Assembly: GCA_017512805.1 (NCBI GenBank)
Contig: JAFWES010000081.1
Span: forward strand, 1 to 59,998
DNA: 59,998 bases
Direction: 5' to 3'
Origin: Clostridia bacterium
GTDB lineage: Bacteria > Bacillota > Clostridia > Christensenellales > Aristaeellaceae
Part shown: positions 34,224-43,037 of the stretch, piece by piece
Numbering within the stretch: position 1 is the stretch's first letter
Layout of the letters: each line of letters begins with the position of its first letter
Made by a program: the position numbers and the translations under genes
The notes under the pieces: generated by a model
What the model was told of the DNA's origin: nothing
Database searches by the model: none
The model's input: the letters and a program-made list of their open reading frames with translations, nothing else

Positions 34224-35539
34224 TATGCCTGCGCCTCCTTTCCGATTTTCGCGCCGGTGTACAGGCTTTCCTTTACGAAGCCCGCGTTCACAAAGCGGTT
34301 CATCAGGAAGCGGGTCACCAGAATCGCGCTGAACATGGACACCACCACGCCCAGCAGCAGCGTCCGGGCAAAGCCCTGGATGGAGCCGGTCCCGTAGACC
34401 AGCAGCACCACGCCTGCGATCAGGGTGGTCACGTTGGAGTCCAGGATGGCGCTCATGGCGTTCTTAAAGCCCGTGCGCACAGCCGTCCGCACGCTCTTGC
34501 CCGCGCGGATCTCTTCATTAAAGCGCTCGAAAATGATGACGTTGGCGTCCACGGCCATACCGATGCCCAGCACCACGCCCGCCAGGCCCGGCAGGGTCAG
34601 CTGAATGTGCATAATGGCAATCAGCATGAACAGCACGATCACATAAATGGACAGCGCCCAGCTGGCCACCAGGCCGTTGAGCCGGTACCGGAAGATCATC
34701 AGCAGCATCACCAGGGCGATGCCGATGATGGCGGCGAACACCGAGGTGCTCAGGGCGTCCCGCCCCAGGGTGGCGGACACCTTGTCCACCTTCTGCTGAG
34801 TCAGCTCCAGGGGCAGCGCGCCGCTCTGGATCTTGGCGGCGATGGTCTGGGCCCGCTCCGCGGTCCCCATTCCATTGATCACGCCGGACCCGTTGGTAAT
34901 GGCGCTCTGCACGGTGGGGTTGATCAGCATCTCCCCATCCAGATAGATGGCGATGTTCCGGCCGATATTGGCGCTGGTCACATCCCCGAAGAGCTTGCTG
35001 CCTTCGTCCGTCAGCGTGAAGGACACCTGATGATCGCCCTCGGCATAATAATACCGGGCGGTCTTGACCATATCACCGGTCATGAAGGTTTCCCCGGCCG
35101 GATTCCGGAATTCCAGCTTGGCCGCCGCGCCGATCAGATCCAGCACGGTATCGTCCTGCACGTCCGGAATTTCCACCCGGATCCCGTCGCCGCCGATCCG
35201 CTGGATGTTGGCCTCGGTATACCCCTTGTCGGACAGGCGCTGCTGGATGATGGTAATGGTCCCCTCCATCAGCTCGTCAAAGGTCGCCTCGGAGCCTTCC
35301 GGCGCTTTTGCGGAATATTCCACGTACATGCCGCCCCGCAGATCCAGGCCCAGCGGCAGCACCTGCGGCCAGGCGTCGGATTGGGTGGTCGGCAGCCAGG
35401 GCATCACCCGGTACAGCCCCCGGGGCGGAATGCTCCAGCCGCCGGTGCCCAGTACGGCCAGCACCACGGTGATGACCAGCACAATGCACAGCGCGACAAC
35501 CGAGCCGGTTTTGCTGCCGCGCTTCTTGTTGGATTTCAT
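34223..35539 (-). CDS. secD: protein translocase subunit SecD
   Basis: Start at ATG 35539 (AAGGAGGATGG upstream), which drops 52 codons of upstream open frame; 438 aa. It shows the first helix, LGLDLRGGMYVEYSA, P1 domain motifs (DGIRVEIPDVQD), and helices with AGVVLGIGMAVDANVIIFERFNEE, the SecD signature. It is short compared with the 600-aa E. coli protein but typical of Bacillota SecD. Confidence 0.95.
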   Translation of the reverse strand: MKSNKKRGSKTGSVVALCIVLVITVVLAVLGTGGWSIPPRGLYRVMPWLPTTQSDAWPQVLPLGLDLRGGMYVEYSAKAPEGSEATFDELMEGTITIIQQRLSDKGYTEANIQRIGGDGIRVEIPDVQDDTVLDLIGAAAKLEFRNPAGETFMTGDMVKTARYYYAEGDHQVSFTLTDEGSKLFGDVTSANIGRNIAIYLDGEMLINPTVQSAITNGSGVINGMGTAERAQTIAAKIQSGALPLELTQQKVDKVSATLGRDALSTSVFAAIIGIALVMLLMIFRYRLNGLVASWALSIYVIVLFMLIAIMHIQLTLPGLAGVVLGIGMAVDANVIIFERFNEEIRAGKSVRTAVRTGFKNAMSAILDSNVTTLIAGVVLLVYGTGSIQGFARTLLLGVVVSMFSAILVTRFLMNRFVNAGFVKESLYTGAKIGKEAQA

Positions 35540-35576
35540 AGCAATCCATCCTCCTTCGTGTAAACGCAATGCAGGC

Positions 35577-35605
35577 ATTATATCCCTCTTGACCTTTTTC
35601 GTCAA
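35577..35605 (-). promoter_or_regulatory. promoter of the secD operon
   Basis: -35 TTGACG (35600-35605), 17-nt spacer, -10 TATAAT (35577-35582) on the minus strand. The 5' part of the promoter contains the dyad CTTGAC-GAAAAAG-GTCAAG. Confidence 0.75.
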
Positions 35606-35621
35606 GGAGAAATCGGAAGAA

Positions 35622-36539
35622 TCAGAACAGTGCTTCGACAAATTCTCTGGCGTTAAAGGGCTGCAGATCGTCGATTCCTTCCCCGACGCCGACATACCAG
35701 ACCGGCACCTCCAGCTCCTGCCGGATGGCCAGCGCGATGCCGCCCTTGGCCGTGCCGTCCAACTTTGTCAGGATGATGCCCCCGATCTCCGCCACTTCCT
35801 TGAAGGCCCGGGCCTGCTGCAGCCCGTTCTGCCCGGTGGTGGCGTCCAGCACCAGGATGCAGCGGGTATCCGCCTCCGGATACTCCCGATCGATCACCCG
35901 GCGCATCTTGTTCAGCTCGTCCATCAGGTTTTTCTTGTTATGTAGCCTGCCCGCCGTATCCACGATCAGCAGATCCGCCTGCTGGGCCTTGGCGCTTTTG
36001 ATGGCGTCGAACAATACGGCCGCGGGATCGGCGCCCTCCTCGTGCTTCACGATGGGCACCCGGGCCCGCTCCGCCCAGACCGTCAGCTGTTCCGCCGCCG
36101 CCGCCCGGAAGGTATCCCCCGCGCAGAGCATGACCTTCCGCCCGATGCTCTGGAACCGCAGGGCCAGCTTTCCGATGGTGGTGGTCTTTCCGACCCCGTT
36201 CACGCCCACCATCAGCATCACCATGGGCCATTTCAGCGGCGGCCTGGGAATGTCCATCTGCTCCGTCATGATCTGCTTGAGGGTTTCCCGGGCCTGGGCC
36301 GCGTCCTTCAGATTGTTCTTTTTGACCCTGTCCCGCAGTTCGTCAATGATCACCGTGGTGGCCTTCATCCCGCAGTCGGACATGATCAGGATGTCTTCCA
36401 GCTCCTCATAAAAGTCCTCATCAATCTTCCGGTTTTCCCGGACCATGACATCCACCTTTTCCGTCATGTTCCCCCGGGTCTTGCTGAGCCCTTCCCGCAG
36501 CCTGGCGAACAGGCCCTTTTTTTTCTTCTCTTCGTTCAT
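35622..36539 (-). CDS. ftsY: signal recognition particle receptor FtsY
   Basis: Start ATG 36539 (GGGGAGAG upstream); 305 aa. N domain (RLREGLSKTRGNMTEKVDVM), then the G domain with the P-loop GVNGVGKTTTIGKLA, DTFRAAAAEQL, DTAGRLHNKKNLMDEL, TKLDGTAKGG and GVGEGIDDLQPF. The acidic A domain is minimal, as in many Gram-positives. It receives SRP-ribosome complexes at the membrane and hands them to SecYEG. Confidence 0.95.
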   Translation of the reverse strand: MNEEKKKKGLFARLREGLSKTRGNMTEKVDVMVRENRKIDEDFYEELEDILIMSDCGMKATTVIIDELRDRVKKNNLKDAAQARETLKQIMTEQMDIPRPPLKWPMVMLMVGVNGVGKTTTIGKLALRFQSIGRKVMLCAGDTFRAAAAEQLTVWAERARVPIVKHEEGADPAAVLFDAIKSAKAQQADLLIVDTAGRLHNKKNLMDELNKMRRVIDREYPEADTRCILVLDATTGQNGLQQARAFKEVAEIGGIILTKLDGTAKGGIALAIRQELEVPVWYVGVGEGIDDLQPFNAREFVEALF

Positions 36540-36589
36540 TCTCGTCTCTCCCCTGTTGATCCCGCGGGCTGATCCCGCGGCCAACTTCC

Positions 36590-36598
36590 ATCATACCA
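36590..36598 (-). promoter_or_regulatory. extended -10 promoter of ftsY
   Basis: TGGTATGAT on the minus strand is an extended -10 element; a weak -35 TCGATA lies 17 nt further upstream. The leader includes two direct copies of GATCCCGCGG (36557-36580 region). Confidence 0.45.
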
Positions 36599-36656
36599 CA
36601 ATTCGGCCCGTTTATCGAGTGTTCAGCGCAATTTTTCACCCGGAAGCCGTTCCTGC

Positions 36657-37499
36657 TCAGATGGGGATACCCGCTTGATCCGCCACGCGCTTCACCTCGT
36701 CATACGCCGCCCTGTATTCCGCTTCCGTCTGCATGTGCTCCAGCAGCACGGGCGCGTCCGCGGGCAGCGTCCGCTCTATGGTTTTCAGCACTTTCTCAAA
36801 ATCCAGGCACCCTTCACCCGGCGAGCATTCCTCCAGCAGCGTCGTCAGCGCGGTCGGATTCAGCCTGCTGTCCTTCAGATGCGTGCTCTTGATATATGGC
36901 GCCAGCTTCTCAAAGCACGCTTCGATAAACTCCTCCGCCGCCAGAAACCGCCGGGGACAGTTGATCATATTCACAAAATCCATATGGGCGGCGAAATGCG
37001 GGCGGTCCACGTCCCGGATCAGCCGCAGGTATTCGTCCGGCCCGTCGGGAACCATCCACGGCATGGGCTCGATGCAGTAAAAAGCATACTGCGGCTCAAC
37101 GGCGTCGATGATCTCCCGCGTCATGGAGATGATCTTCTCATACGTTTCGGGGAGGAAGTTGCTCCGGTCCGCCGCGTCCCAGCCCGCCGTCCCGGCCGTC
37201 CCGACGATATTGACGCAGCAGGGGATCCTGAGCCTGTCCGCCAGCGCCAGCTGCTTCTTGGCAAAATCCATCGCCTCCGCCGCCTTCCCGGCGTCCGGAT
37301 CCATCACATTTTTCCATACGCCGACTTCGGCCATCATCACGTCATGCCGGGCCGCGATTTCCATGAAGGCGTCAATATCCCTTTCCGGCGTCCCGCAGTG
37401 AAAGGGGGCCGTAATGGCCCTGAAACGGGATCTGACCAGCATCTCTTCCCATTCTTCCATCGTCGCGTAATTCCCGACAATCGTTCCTCCAAGCCGCAT
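36657..37499 (-). CDS. sugar phosphate isomerase/epimerase (AP-endonuclease-2-like TIM barrel)
   Basis: 280 aa, no signal peptide. Metal-ligand positions of the xylose-isomerase-like TIM barrel are visible: YCIEPMPW (Glu), AAHMDFVNMINCP (Asp), STHLKDSRL (His) and PVLLEHM (Glu). Members act on keto sugars, inosose or hydroxypyruvate. No neighbour points to a substrate, so function stays general. GAGGTG lies eight bases before ATG 37499. Confidence 0.8.
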   Translation of the reverse strand: MRLGGTIVGNYATMEEWEEMLVRSRFRAITAPFHCGTPERDIDAFMEIAARHDVMMAEVGVWKNVMDPDAGKAAEAMDFAKKQLALADRLRIPCCVNIVGTAGTAGWDAADRSNFLPETYEKIISMTREIIDAVEPQYAFYCIEPMPWMVPDGPDEYLRLIRDVDRPHFAAHMDFVNMINCPRRFLAAEEFIEACFEKLAPYIKSTHLKDSRLNPTALTTLLEECSPGEGCLDFEKVLKTIERTLPADAPVLLEHMQTEAEYRAAYDEVKRVADQAGIPI

Positions 37500-37854
37500 C
37501 CGTTATACACCTCTTTCTTTATTCTATTTTCAGCGTCATCCTCATGTTTATTTTCAGCGGCATCCTCCTGCCGCCGGCCGCCCATAAAAAGACATTGTAG
37601 TATATCACGGATGCGCCCGGCCGGGCAACCGAAAACACGGAAAAACCAGCCGCCGTTGTTACGGTTCCGCCTCGCTCCCTGGGGATTCCGTCCCCCGGAT
37701 CCGAAACACCCCTGCAGCCCGGCCATGAAGCTGAGCGGAACCCGCCGTTTCATTCCTGCACCAAATCCGCTCATTCCCTTGACAAAACCCCTGCTGGCCT
37801 TTAAGATAGCAAAGGTTTTTCTTCATTATGTCGGGATGTGGAGGTAATGTGATC
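37500..37854 (+). other. glyS upstream region, no gene and no T-box seen
   Basis: 355 bp. It holds the glyS promoter at 37779-37807 and no tRNA-sensing leader: only about 40 nt lie between the expected start of transcription and ATG 37855. The rest shows no recognisable feature. Confidence 0.6.
37779..37807 (+). promoter_or_regulatory. glyS promoter
   Basis: -35 TTGACA at 37779-37784 (consensus), 17-nt spacer, -10 TAAGAT at 37802-37807. Confidence 0.75.
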
Positions 37855-39234
37855 ATGGCAGAACTGACGATGGATCGGCTGGTGGCCCTCTGCAAAGGGC
37901 GCGGCTTTATTTTCGCGGGCTCCGAGATTTACGGTGGCCTGGCCAACACCTGGGATTACGGTCCCCTGGGCGTGGAGCTGAAGAACAATATCAAAAAAGC
38001 CTGGTGGCAGAAGTTTGTCCAGGAAAGCAAGTACAATACGGGCCTGGATTCCGCCATCCTCATGAACCGGGAAGTCTGGGTCGCCTCCGGGCACGTGGGC
38101 GGCTTCAACGATCCCCTCATGGACTGCAAGGCCTGCAAGGCCCGCTTCCGGGCGGATAAGCTGATTGAGGATTTCACAAAGGGCAAGGAAACCGGCGACG
38201 GCTGGACCAACGCCGAACTGGAAGCCTTCATCAATGAGCATGACATCGTCTGCCCCGTCTGCGGCAAGAAGGATTTTACCGGCATCCGCCAGTTTAACCT
38301 GATGTTCAAGACCTTCGCCGGCGTCAACGAGGACAGCGCCAACGAAATCTACCTGCGGCCGGAGACCGCCCAGGGCATTTTCGTGAACTTCCCCGCCGTC
38401 ATGCGGACCACCCGCAAGAAGCTCCCCGCCGGCATCGCCCAGATCGGCAAATCCTTCCGCAACGAAATCACCCCCGGGAACTTCATCTTCCGGGTCCGCG
38501 AATTCGAACAGATGGAGCTGGAGTTCTTCTGCAAGCCCGGTGAGGATCTGGAGTGGTTCAACTACTGGCGCTCCTTCTGCAAAGACTGGCTGCTGAAGCT
38601 GGGCATCAAGGAGGAAAGCCTCCGCCTGCGGGATCACGAGCCCGAGAAGCTGGCCTTCTATTCCAAGGCCACCACGGACTTTGAATTCCTCTTCCCCTTC
38701 GGCTGGGGCGAGCTCTGGGGCATCGCCGACCGGACGGATTACGACCTGACCCAGCATCAGAACCATTCTGGCAAGACCATGGAATACATGGATCCGGTCA
38801 CCAACGAAAAGTTCATCCCCTACTGCATCGAGCCCTCCCTGGGGGTGGACCGGATGCTGCTGGCCTTCCTCTGCAACGCCTATGAGGAGCAGGAGCTGGA
38901 AGGCGGCGACGTGCGCAACGTGCTGCACCTGCATCCCGCCCTGGCCCCCTTCAAGGCCGCGGTGCTCCCCCTGCAGAAGAACAAGCTGGGCGCCCTGGCC
39001 TCCGACATTCACGCCGAGCTTTGCAAGTATTTCGCCGTGGACTATGACGAAACCGGATCCATCGGCAAGCGGTACCGCCGGCAGGACGAAATCGGCACGC
39101 CCTACTGCATCTGCGTGGACTTCGAAACCGAGGAAACCCAGTCCGTCACCATCCGGGACCGGGACACCATGGAGCAGGTCCGTGTGCCCCTGACCGAGGT
39201 CCGCGCCTGGATCGAGGAACGCATGCGGTTCTGA
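37855..39234 (+). CDS. glyS: glycine--tRNA ligase, eukaryote-like one-chain type
   Basis: Start ATG 37855 after GGAGGTAATGTGATC; 459 aa. Class II motifs: [20 protein letters not shown] (motif 1 region), [32 protein letters not shown] (motif 2), [17 protein letters not shown] (motif 3) and a C-terminal anticodon-binding domain ([15 protein letters not shown]). It has a zinc-like C-x2-C insertion (CKACKA ... CPVCGK). It charges tRNA-Gly in the cytosol. This is the alpha2-type enzyme, not the alpha2-beta2 glyQS pair. Confidence 0.95.
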   Translation: MAELTMDRLVALCKGRGFIFAGSEIYGGLANTWDYGPLGVELKNNIKKAWWQKFVQESKYNTGLDSAILMNREVWVASGHVGGFNDPLMDCKACKARFRADKLIEDFTKGKETGDGWTNAELEAFINEHDIVCPVCGKKDFTGIRQFNLMFKTFAGVNEDSANEIYLRPETAQGIFVNFPAVMRTTRKKLPAGIAQIGKSFRNEITPGNFIFRVREFEQMELEFFCKPGEDLEWFNYWRSFCKDWLLKLGIKEESLRLRDHEPEKLAFYSKATTDFEFLFPFGWGELWGIADRTDYDLTQHQNHSGKTMEYMDPVTNEKFIPYCIEPSLGVDRMLLAFLCNAYEEQELEGGDVRNVLHLHPALAPFKAAVLPLQKNKLGALASDIHAELCKYFAVDYDETGSIGKRYRRQDEIGTPYCICVDFETEETQSVTIRDRDTMEQVRVPLTEVRAWIEERMRF

Positions 39235-39257
39235 TACCTCCTTTAGACGCAGCAAAG

Positions 39258-39288
39258 GCCGCTCCCCATGAGAGGAGCGGCTTTTTTT
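39258..39288 (+). terminator. glyS terminator
   Basis: GCCGCTCC / GGAGCGGC stem with an eight-base loop followed by TTTTTTT. Confidence 0.9.
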
Positions 39289-39335
39289 GATGCCCGACGC
39301 CTGATCCCTGTTTCCTTCACCGGCAGGCTCCGCTG

Positions 39336-40361
39336 TCAGATATTTCCGGGTTCCCTGACAGACTGCCTTTCCACCAGCCTGATGTCCAGCACGGCATGCG
39401 CGTTTCGATACGTTTCATCCTCCATAGCCTGAAACAGCTGCTGCACGCCTGTGGCCGCCTTCTGGCGAATGTCCTGCGCAATGGTGGTCAGCTGGGGCGT
39501 AATCAGCCGGGCGGGCATGGAATCGTCAAACCCGATGACGGACAGATCCTCGGGCACCTGCATGCCCCTCTCCTGACAGCCTTTGAGAATGCCGCAGGCC
39601 AGCAGATCCTCCGTCGCCACAACAGCGGTCGGTCTTTCCTGCATATGGGACAACGCCTCCGCCACGGCTTCCCCGCCTTCCTGATGCACCGCGCCGTCAA
39701 ACAGCCAGTCTTTTCTTTCCCGCAATTGATATTCCGCCAGCGCCTCCAGGTAGCCCTGAAAGCGGCCCTGAATGACGGAGGATTCATAGATGGATGGCGC
39801 AGCAAATCCGATTTTTCTGTGCCCTTTCTCCAGCAGATACCGGGTCGCCGTATAGCCGCCCCGGCGGTCGTTCAGGCACACGTCAAGCATGGGAAGATCC
39901 TCGTAATGCCGGTCAAAGACCACCAGCGGCGCCTGCGTCCGCTGAATCAGGTCCCGGGTAATCGCGTCCTCGTGCGGCAGCACCAGAATCATGCCGTCCA
40001 TCTGCCAGGTCTGCTGAAGGGCCAGCACCTGCTCCACCTGATCAAAGGAGCAGACCATGACGTAATACTGTTTTTCCCGCAGCAGTTCCTCCAGGTATCC
40101 CACCAGCTGACCTGTATAGGGATCCAGCAGCATGCTGGCCGCGGAACCGTGCCAGATCGGCAGAAGAACCGCGATGATATGGGAGGATTTGGAAATCAGG
40201 CTTCGCGCGGCCATATTGGGAACATACTGATGCCTGGCCATGATTTCCCGGACGCGCTGCGCGGTCGCCGGCGAAACCCGCGCATGATTGTTGTGAATCA
40301 CGTTGGATACCGTCATCACGCTGACGCCGGCTTCCGCCGCAATATCCTTGATCGTGCTCAA
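39336..40361 (-). CDS. LacI family transcriptional regulator
   Basis: Start is TTG 40361 with AAGGAG nine bases upstream; 341 aa. The DNA-binding head TIKDIAAEAGVSVMTVSNVI (residues 3-22) is canonical LacI, followed by the hinge helix region (NMAARSLISKSSHIIAVLLP) and a periplasmic-binding-protein-type sensor ending VIGFDDSMPARLITPQLTT. It has its own promoter. It is adjacent to GH31 and the sugar importer and is the best candidate to bind the TTTAACGTTAAA sites at 46529-46619. Confidence 0.9.
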   Translation of the reverse strand: MSTIKDIAAEAGVSVMTVSNVIHNNHARVSPATAQRVREIMARHQYVPNMAARSLISKSSHIIAVLLPIWHGSAASMLLDPYTGQLVGYLEELLREKQYYVMVCSFDQVEQVLALQQTWQMDGMILVLPHEDAITRDLIQRTQAPLVVFDRHYEDLPMLDVCLNDRRGGYTATRYLLEKGHRKIGFAAPSIYESSVIQGRFQGYLEALAEYQLRERKDWLFDGAVHQEGGEAVAEALSHMQERPTAVVATEDLLACGILKGCQERGMQVPEDLSVIGFDDSMPARLITPQLTTIAQDIRQKAATGVQQLFQAMEDETYRNAHAVLDIRLVERQSVREPGNI

Positions 40362-40399
40362 TTCGCGATGCTCCTTCAGGAATAATCTTTGCGCGTCTC

Positions 40400-40427
40400 A
40401 TGATATCGGTTTCATCTGTTTTGTCAA
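40400..40427 (-). promoter_or_regulatory. promoter of the lacI-type gene
   Basis: Minus strand: -35 TTGACA (40422-40427), 16-nt spacer, -10 TATCAT (40400-40405). Confidence 0.65.
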
Positions 40428-40523
40428 GTGTGCCCTGACGCGCCCGCCGGATCCGTCGGTTTGAAAGACGGCTTTCCCTTCGCCCCCGGATACCGGCAGA
40501 AAGGCTTTGCCGCAAGGCAGTCC

Positions 40524-42890
40524 TCAGCCCGTCGTCATCCGTTCCAGGATCGCGCCAAACAGCGCCTGCGGAAGCTCCAGCGCGTGGAGCTGCGCCAGGA
40601 ATCCCTCGGGCGTTTCGTTCTGTCTGGCCGCCCGCATGATGTCGTTCTTCAGATCATATTCGATCCGCGCCCTGTACAGCAGCTGCTCCAGCCATACCGT
40701 CTTTTCCGGGGCCGGAACCTCCGGCAGCTTCTCCCAATGCAGGCTGCAGGCCTGCTGTTCGAGGCGCAGCGTCAGCGTCCGACGGGCTGCGTCATACGAC
40801 GCGGAAAACGCGCAGGAAGCGTCATCCGGCAGCGTGTCCGTCACCCCGTTCAGTTCCACCGTGTATCTGCGGTTTTCCGGCAGCACGGATTCGTCCCCCT
40901 CCGCGGGCAGAATCTCCACCGTCAGTCCGCTTTCCAGCCGTACCCGGATACGGACCACCGCCCGGCGATAGTCCGGATCCCCCGGGAGCAGTCCATTGTC
41001 CTCAATCAACTCCGTTTCCCCGTCTCCGTTCGGGAAAACCCGCAGCAGGATCTCCTCCGGCAGCGCAGCGCCGTTTCTCGGCTGCTCCGCGCCGTCCATA
41101 GGGATAATGCCGCCCGGCCGCACCAGCACGGGGATCAGGTTCAGAGGGCGGTAAAGCTTCAGCTTCCTTCCGCCCCGGTATCGCCATCCGGTAAAGAAAT
41201 CCGTCCAGATTCCCTCCGGAAGCCATGCTTCCGTTTCCGCCATCTGTGCCGAAGGATCCATGGGCTGCGTCACCGGGCACACGGTCAGACAGTCTCCCAA
41301 AAGATACTGGTTTCTCCGTTTAAAATACAGATCCCAGTCATCCCCTGCTTCATAGTACAGGGGTCTGAGCAGCATCTCTCCCTCTTCGCTGCACCGGACA
41401 TTCTGCGTGTAAAGCCAGGGCAAAAGCCTGTGTCGGATGCGCAGGAAATGCTTCATTGTCTGCGCGTATTCCGCCGGAAAAAGCCAGGGTTCCTTGCACA
41501 TGAAGGGATTGTTGGAAGAATGCAGGCGCATGATCGGGGAAAAGACCCCGAACTGAACCCAGCGCGTCGTCAGCTCCGGATCATAGGTCCCATGCATGTG
41601 CCCGCCGATATCGTGGCTCCACCAGCCGTACCCGATGTTCGCGGCCGTGGCGGTAAACCAGGGCTGGAAATGCAGGGACGCCCAGGTAATGCATGTATCC
41701 CCGGAAAAGCCCACGGGGTAGCGGTGGCTTCCGGGACCGCCGTACCGGCTCAGAATCAGCGCGGGATGTCCCGTCTCCAGGGCATGCAGATATCGGGTAT
41801 GGTTCAGCGTAAAGAGGGGATCCATCCCCGGATCCGTGGTTCCGCCCTTCTGCTGCCAGTCCAGCCACCAGAAGTCCACGCCCATCGCTTCCAGCGGCTC
41901 CAGGACCGCCCTTTCCAGCGCCTGCAGAAAGCGCTCCGACGCCGCGTCAAACGGAAAAGGTTTTCCCGATTCTGCCTCTTCTCCCATGGCCGACGCCATG
42001 CGCGCATAGCTCTCCTCGCACGCCCGGATCCCGTCTGCCGGATGGTCGTTCAGCGTGACCTTCAGGCCGTGATCATGCAGCCAGGCCAGCAGCTTTTCCG
42101 GCTCCGGGAACTTTTCCCTGTCCCAGGTGTATCCCGTCCAACCCGTGCCGTATCGCGGATCAATCTCCGTCACGTGCCAGTTCATATCCAGCACCGAAAC
42201 GGACAGAGGAATCCCCTCCTGCTCAAATGTTTCCATCAGATGCATATATTCCGTCTGCGTATAGGGATAATAGCGGCTCCACCAGTTGCCCAGCGCGAAC
42301 CGGGGGACGACCGGCACCCTGCCCGACAGGCGCAGGAAATCCTTCATGGCCCCGCGAAAGTCGTGGCCGTATGCGAACAGGTACAGATCGATCCCATGCG
42401 GACGGGCCGGCAGCAGGCGCCCTTCCCCGTCCATCCGCATGGAAGCGCTGTCATCCAGCGCCGCATAGCCATGAAAGGACATAATCCCCGCTTCCACCGG
42501 AATCTCCCCGTCCGCCTCGTCCAGCGTCCGCGCAGTTCCCCCCAGGGTCTTTTCCGCGTCCCCGTAATGCCACACGCTGCCGTACACCGCGAAGGCCCCT
42601 TTCAGCGCCGCGCGAAGGCCCTCCGGAGAGAAGGGTTTCCGGTCATACACAAGCCGTACATGTTCCGTTTCCACGGTAAGCTCCCGTTCCGTTTCCTCCA
42701 CCGTAAACGCCGGCACGGCAAAATCCCTGCACAGCGCTGTCTGCGTCGCCTCGTCCAGGAAACAGCCGGAGGATTCGTATTCCAGGCGGAAAAGCCGGCT
42801 CGTCAGCACGGTGATGCAGTAATCCCTGCCGCGAATCACGGCTTCCGGCCGCGCGTTTGGCATGATGGTCCAAAGATCCTTCGCTTTCAT
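40524..42890 (-). CDS. glycoside hydrolase family 31 (alpha-glucosidase/xylosidase type)
   Basis: Start ATG 42890 (GGAGAGG seven bases upstream); 788 aa. No signal peptide, so cytosolic. Family 31 catalytic block GVDFWWLDWQQKGG puts the nucleophile at D344; the acid/base is D398 in VGFSGDTCITW. The substrate-shaping blocks RFALGNWWSRYYPYTQTEYM and IGYGWWSHDIGGHMHGTYDPE-LTTRW are present. The enzyme removes alpha-linked residues from sugars brought in by the importer encoded upstream. Exact linkage is not decided. Confidence 0.9.
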   Translation of the reverse strand: MKAKDLWTIMPNARPEAVIRGRDYCITVLTSRLFRLEYESSGCFLDEATQTALCRDFAVPAFTVEETERELTVETEHVRLVYDRKPFSPEGLRAALKGAFAVYGSVWHYGDAEKTLGGTARTLDEADGEIPVEAGIMSFHGYAALDDSASMRMDGEGRLLPARPHGIDLYLFAYGHDFRGAMKDFLRLSGRVPVVPRFALGNWWSRYYPYTQTEYMHLMETFEQEGIPLSVSVLDMNWHVTEIDPRYGTGWTGYTWDREKFPEPEKLLAWLHDHGLKVTLNDHPADGIRACEESYARMASAMGEEAESGKPFPFDAASERFLQALERAVLEPLEAMGVDFWWLDWQQKGGTTDPGMDPLFTLNHTRYLHALETGHPALILSRYGGPGSHRYPVGFSGDTCITWASLHFQPWFTATAANIGYGWWSHDIGGHMHGTYDPELTTRWVQFGVFSPIMRLHSSNNPFMCKEPWLFPAEYAQTMKHFLRIRHRLLPWLYTQNVRCSEEGEMLLRPLYYEAGDDWDLYFKRRNQYLLGDCLTVCPVTQPMDPSAQMAETEAWLPEGIWTDFFTGWRYRGGRKLKLYRPLNLIPVLVRPGGIIPMDGAEQPRNGAALPEEILLRVFPNGDGETELIEDNGLLPGDPDYRRAVVRIRVRLESGLTVEILPAEGDESVLPENRRYTVELNGVTDTLPDDASCAFSASYDAARRTLTLRLEQQACSLHWEKLPEVPAPEKTVWLEQLLYRARIEYDLKNDIMRAARQNETPEGFLAQLHALELPQALFGAILERMTTG

Positions 42891-42912
42891 GGGCAATCCT
42901 CTCCTGAAAAAG

Positions 42913-42940
42913 GGGGCTGCTGCTTATCCGCAGCAGCCCC
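42913..42940 (-). terminator. stem-loop between binding-protein gene and GH31
   Basis: GGGGCTGCTGC / GCAGCAGCCCC (11 bp) followed by CTTTTTC on the minus strand. A partial terminator that should lower GH31 expression relative to the binding protein. Confidence 0.75.
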
Positions 42941-43037
42941 GATCATCACTGATTTCGATATCCATTGTACCTGAAGCGCCGCTTTTCCGCAACCGGTACG
43001 GAGCACTGGCGCGTTCAGGCGCGTTTGACCGTCCGGT

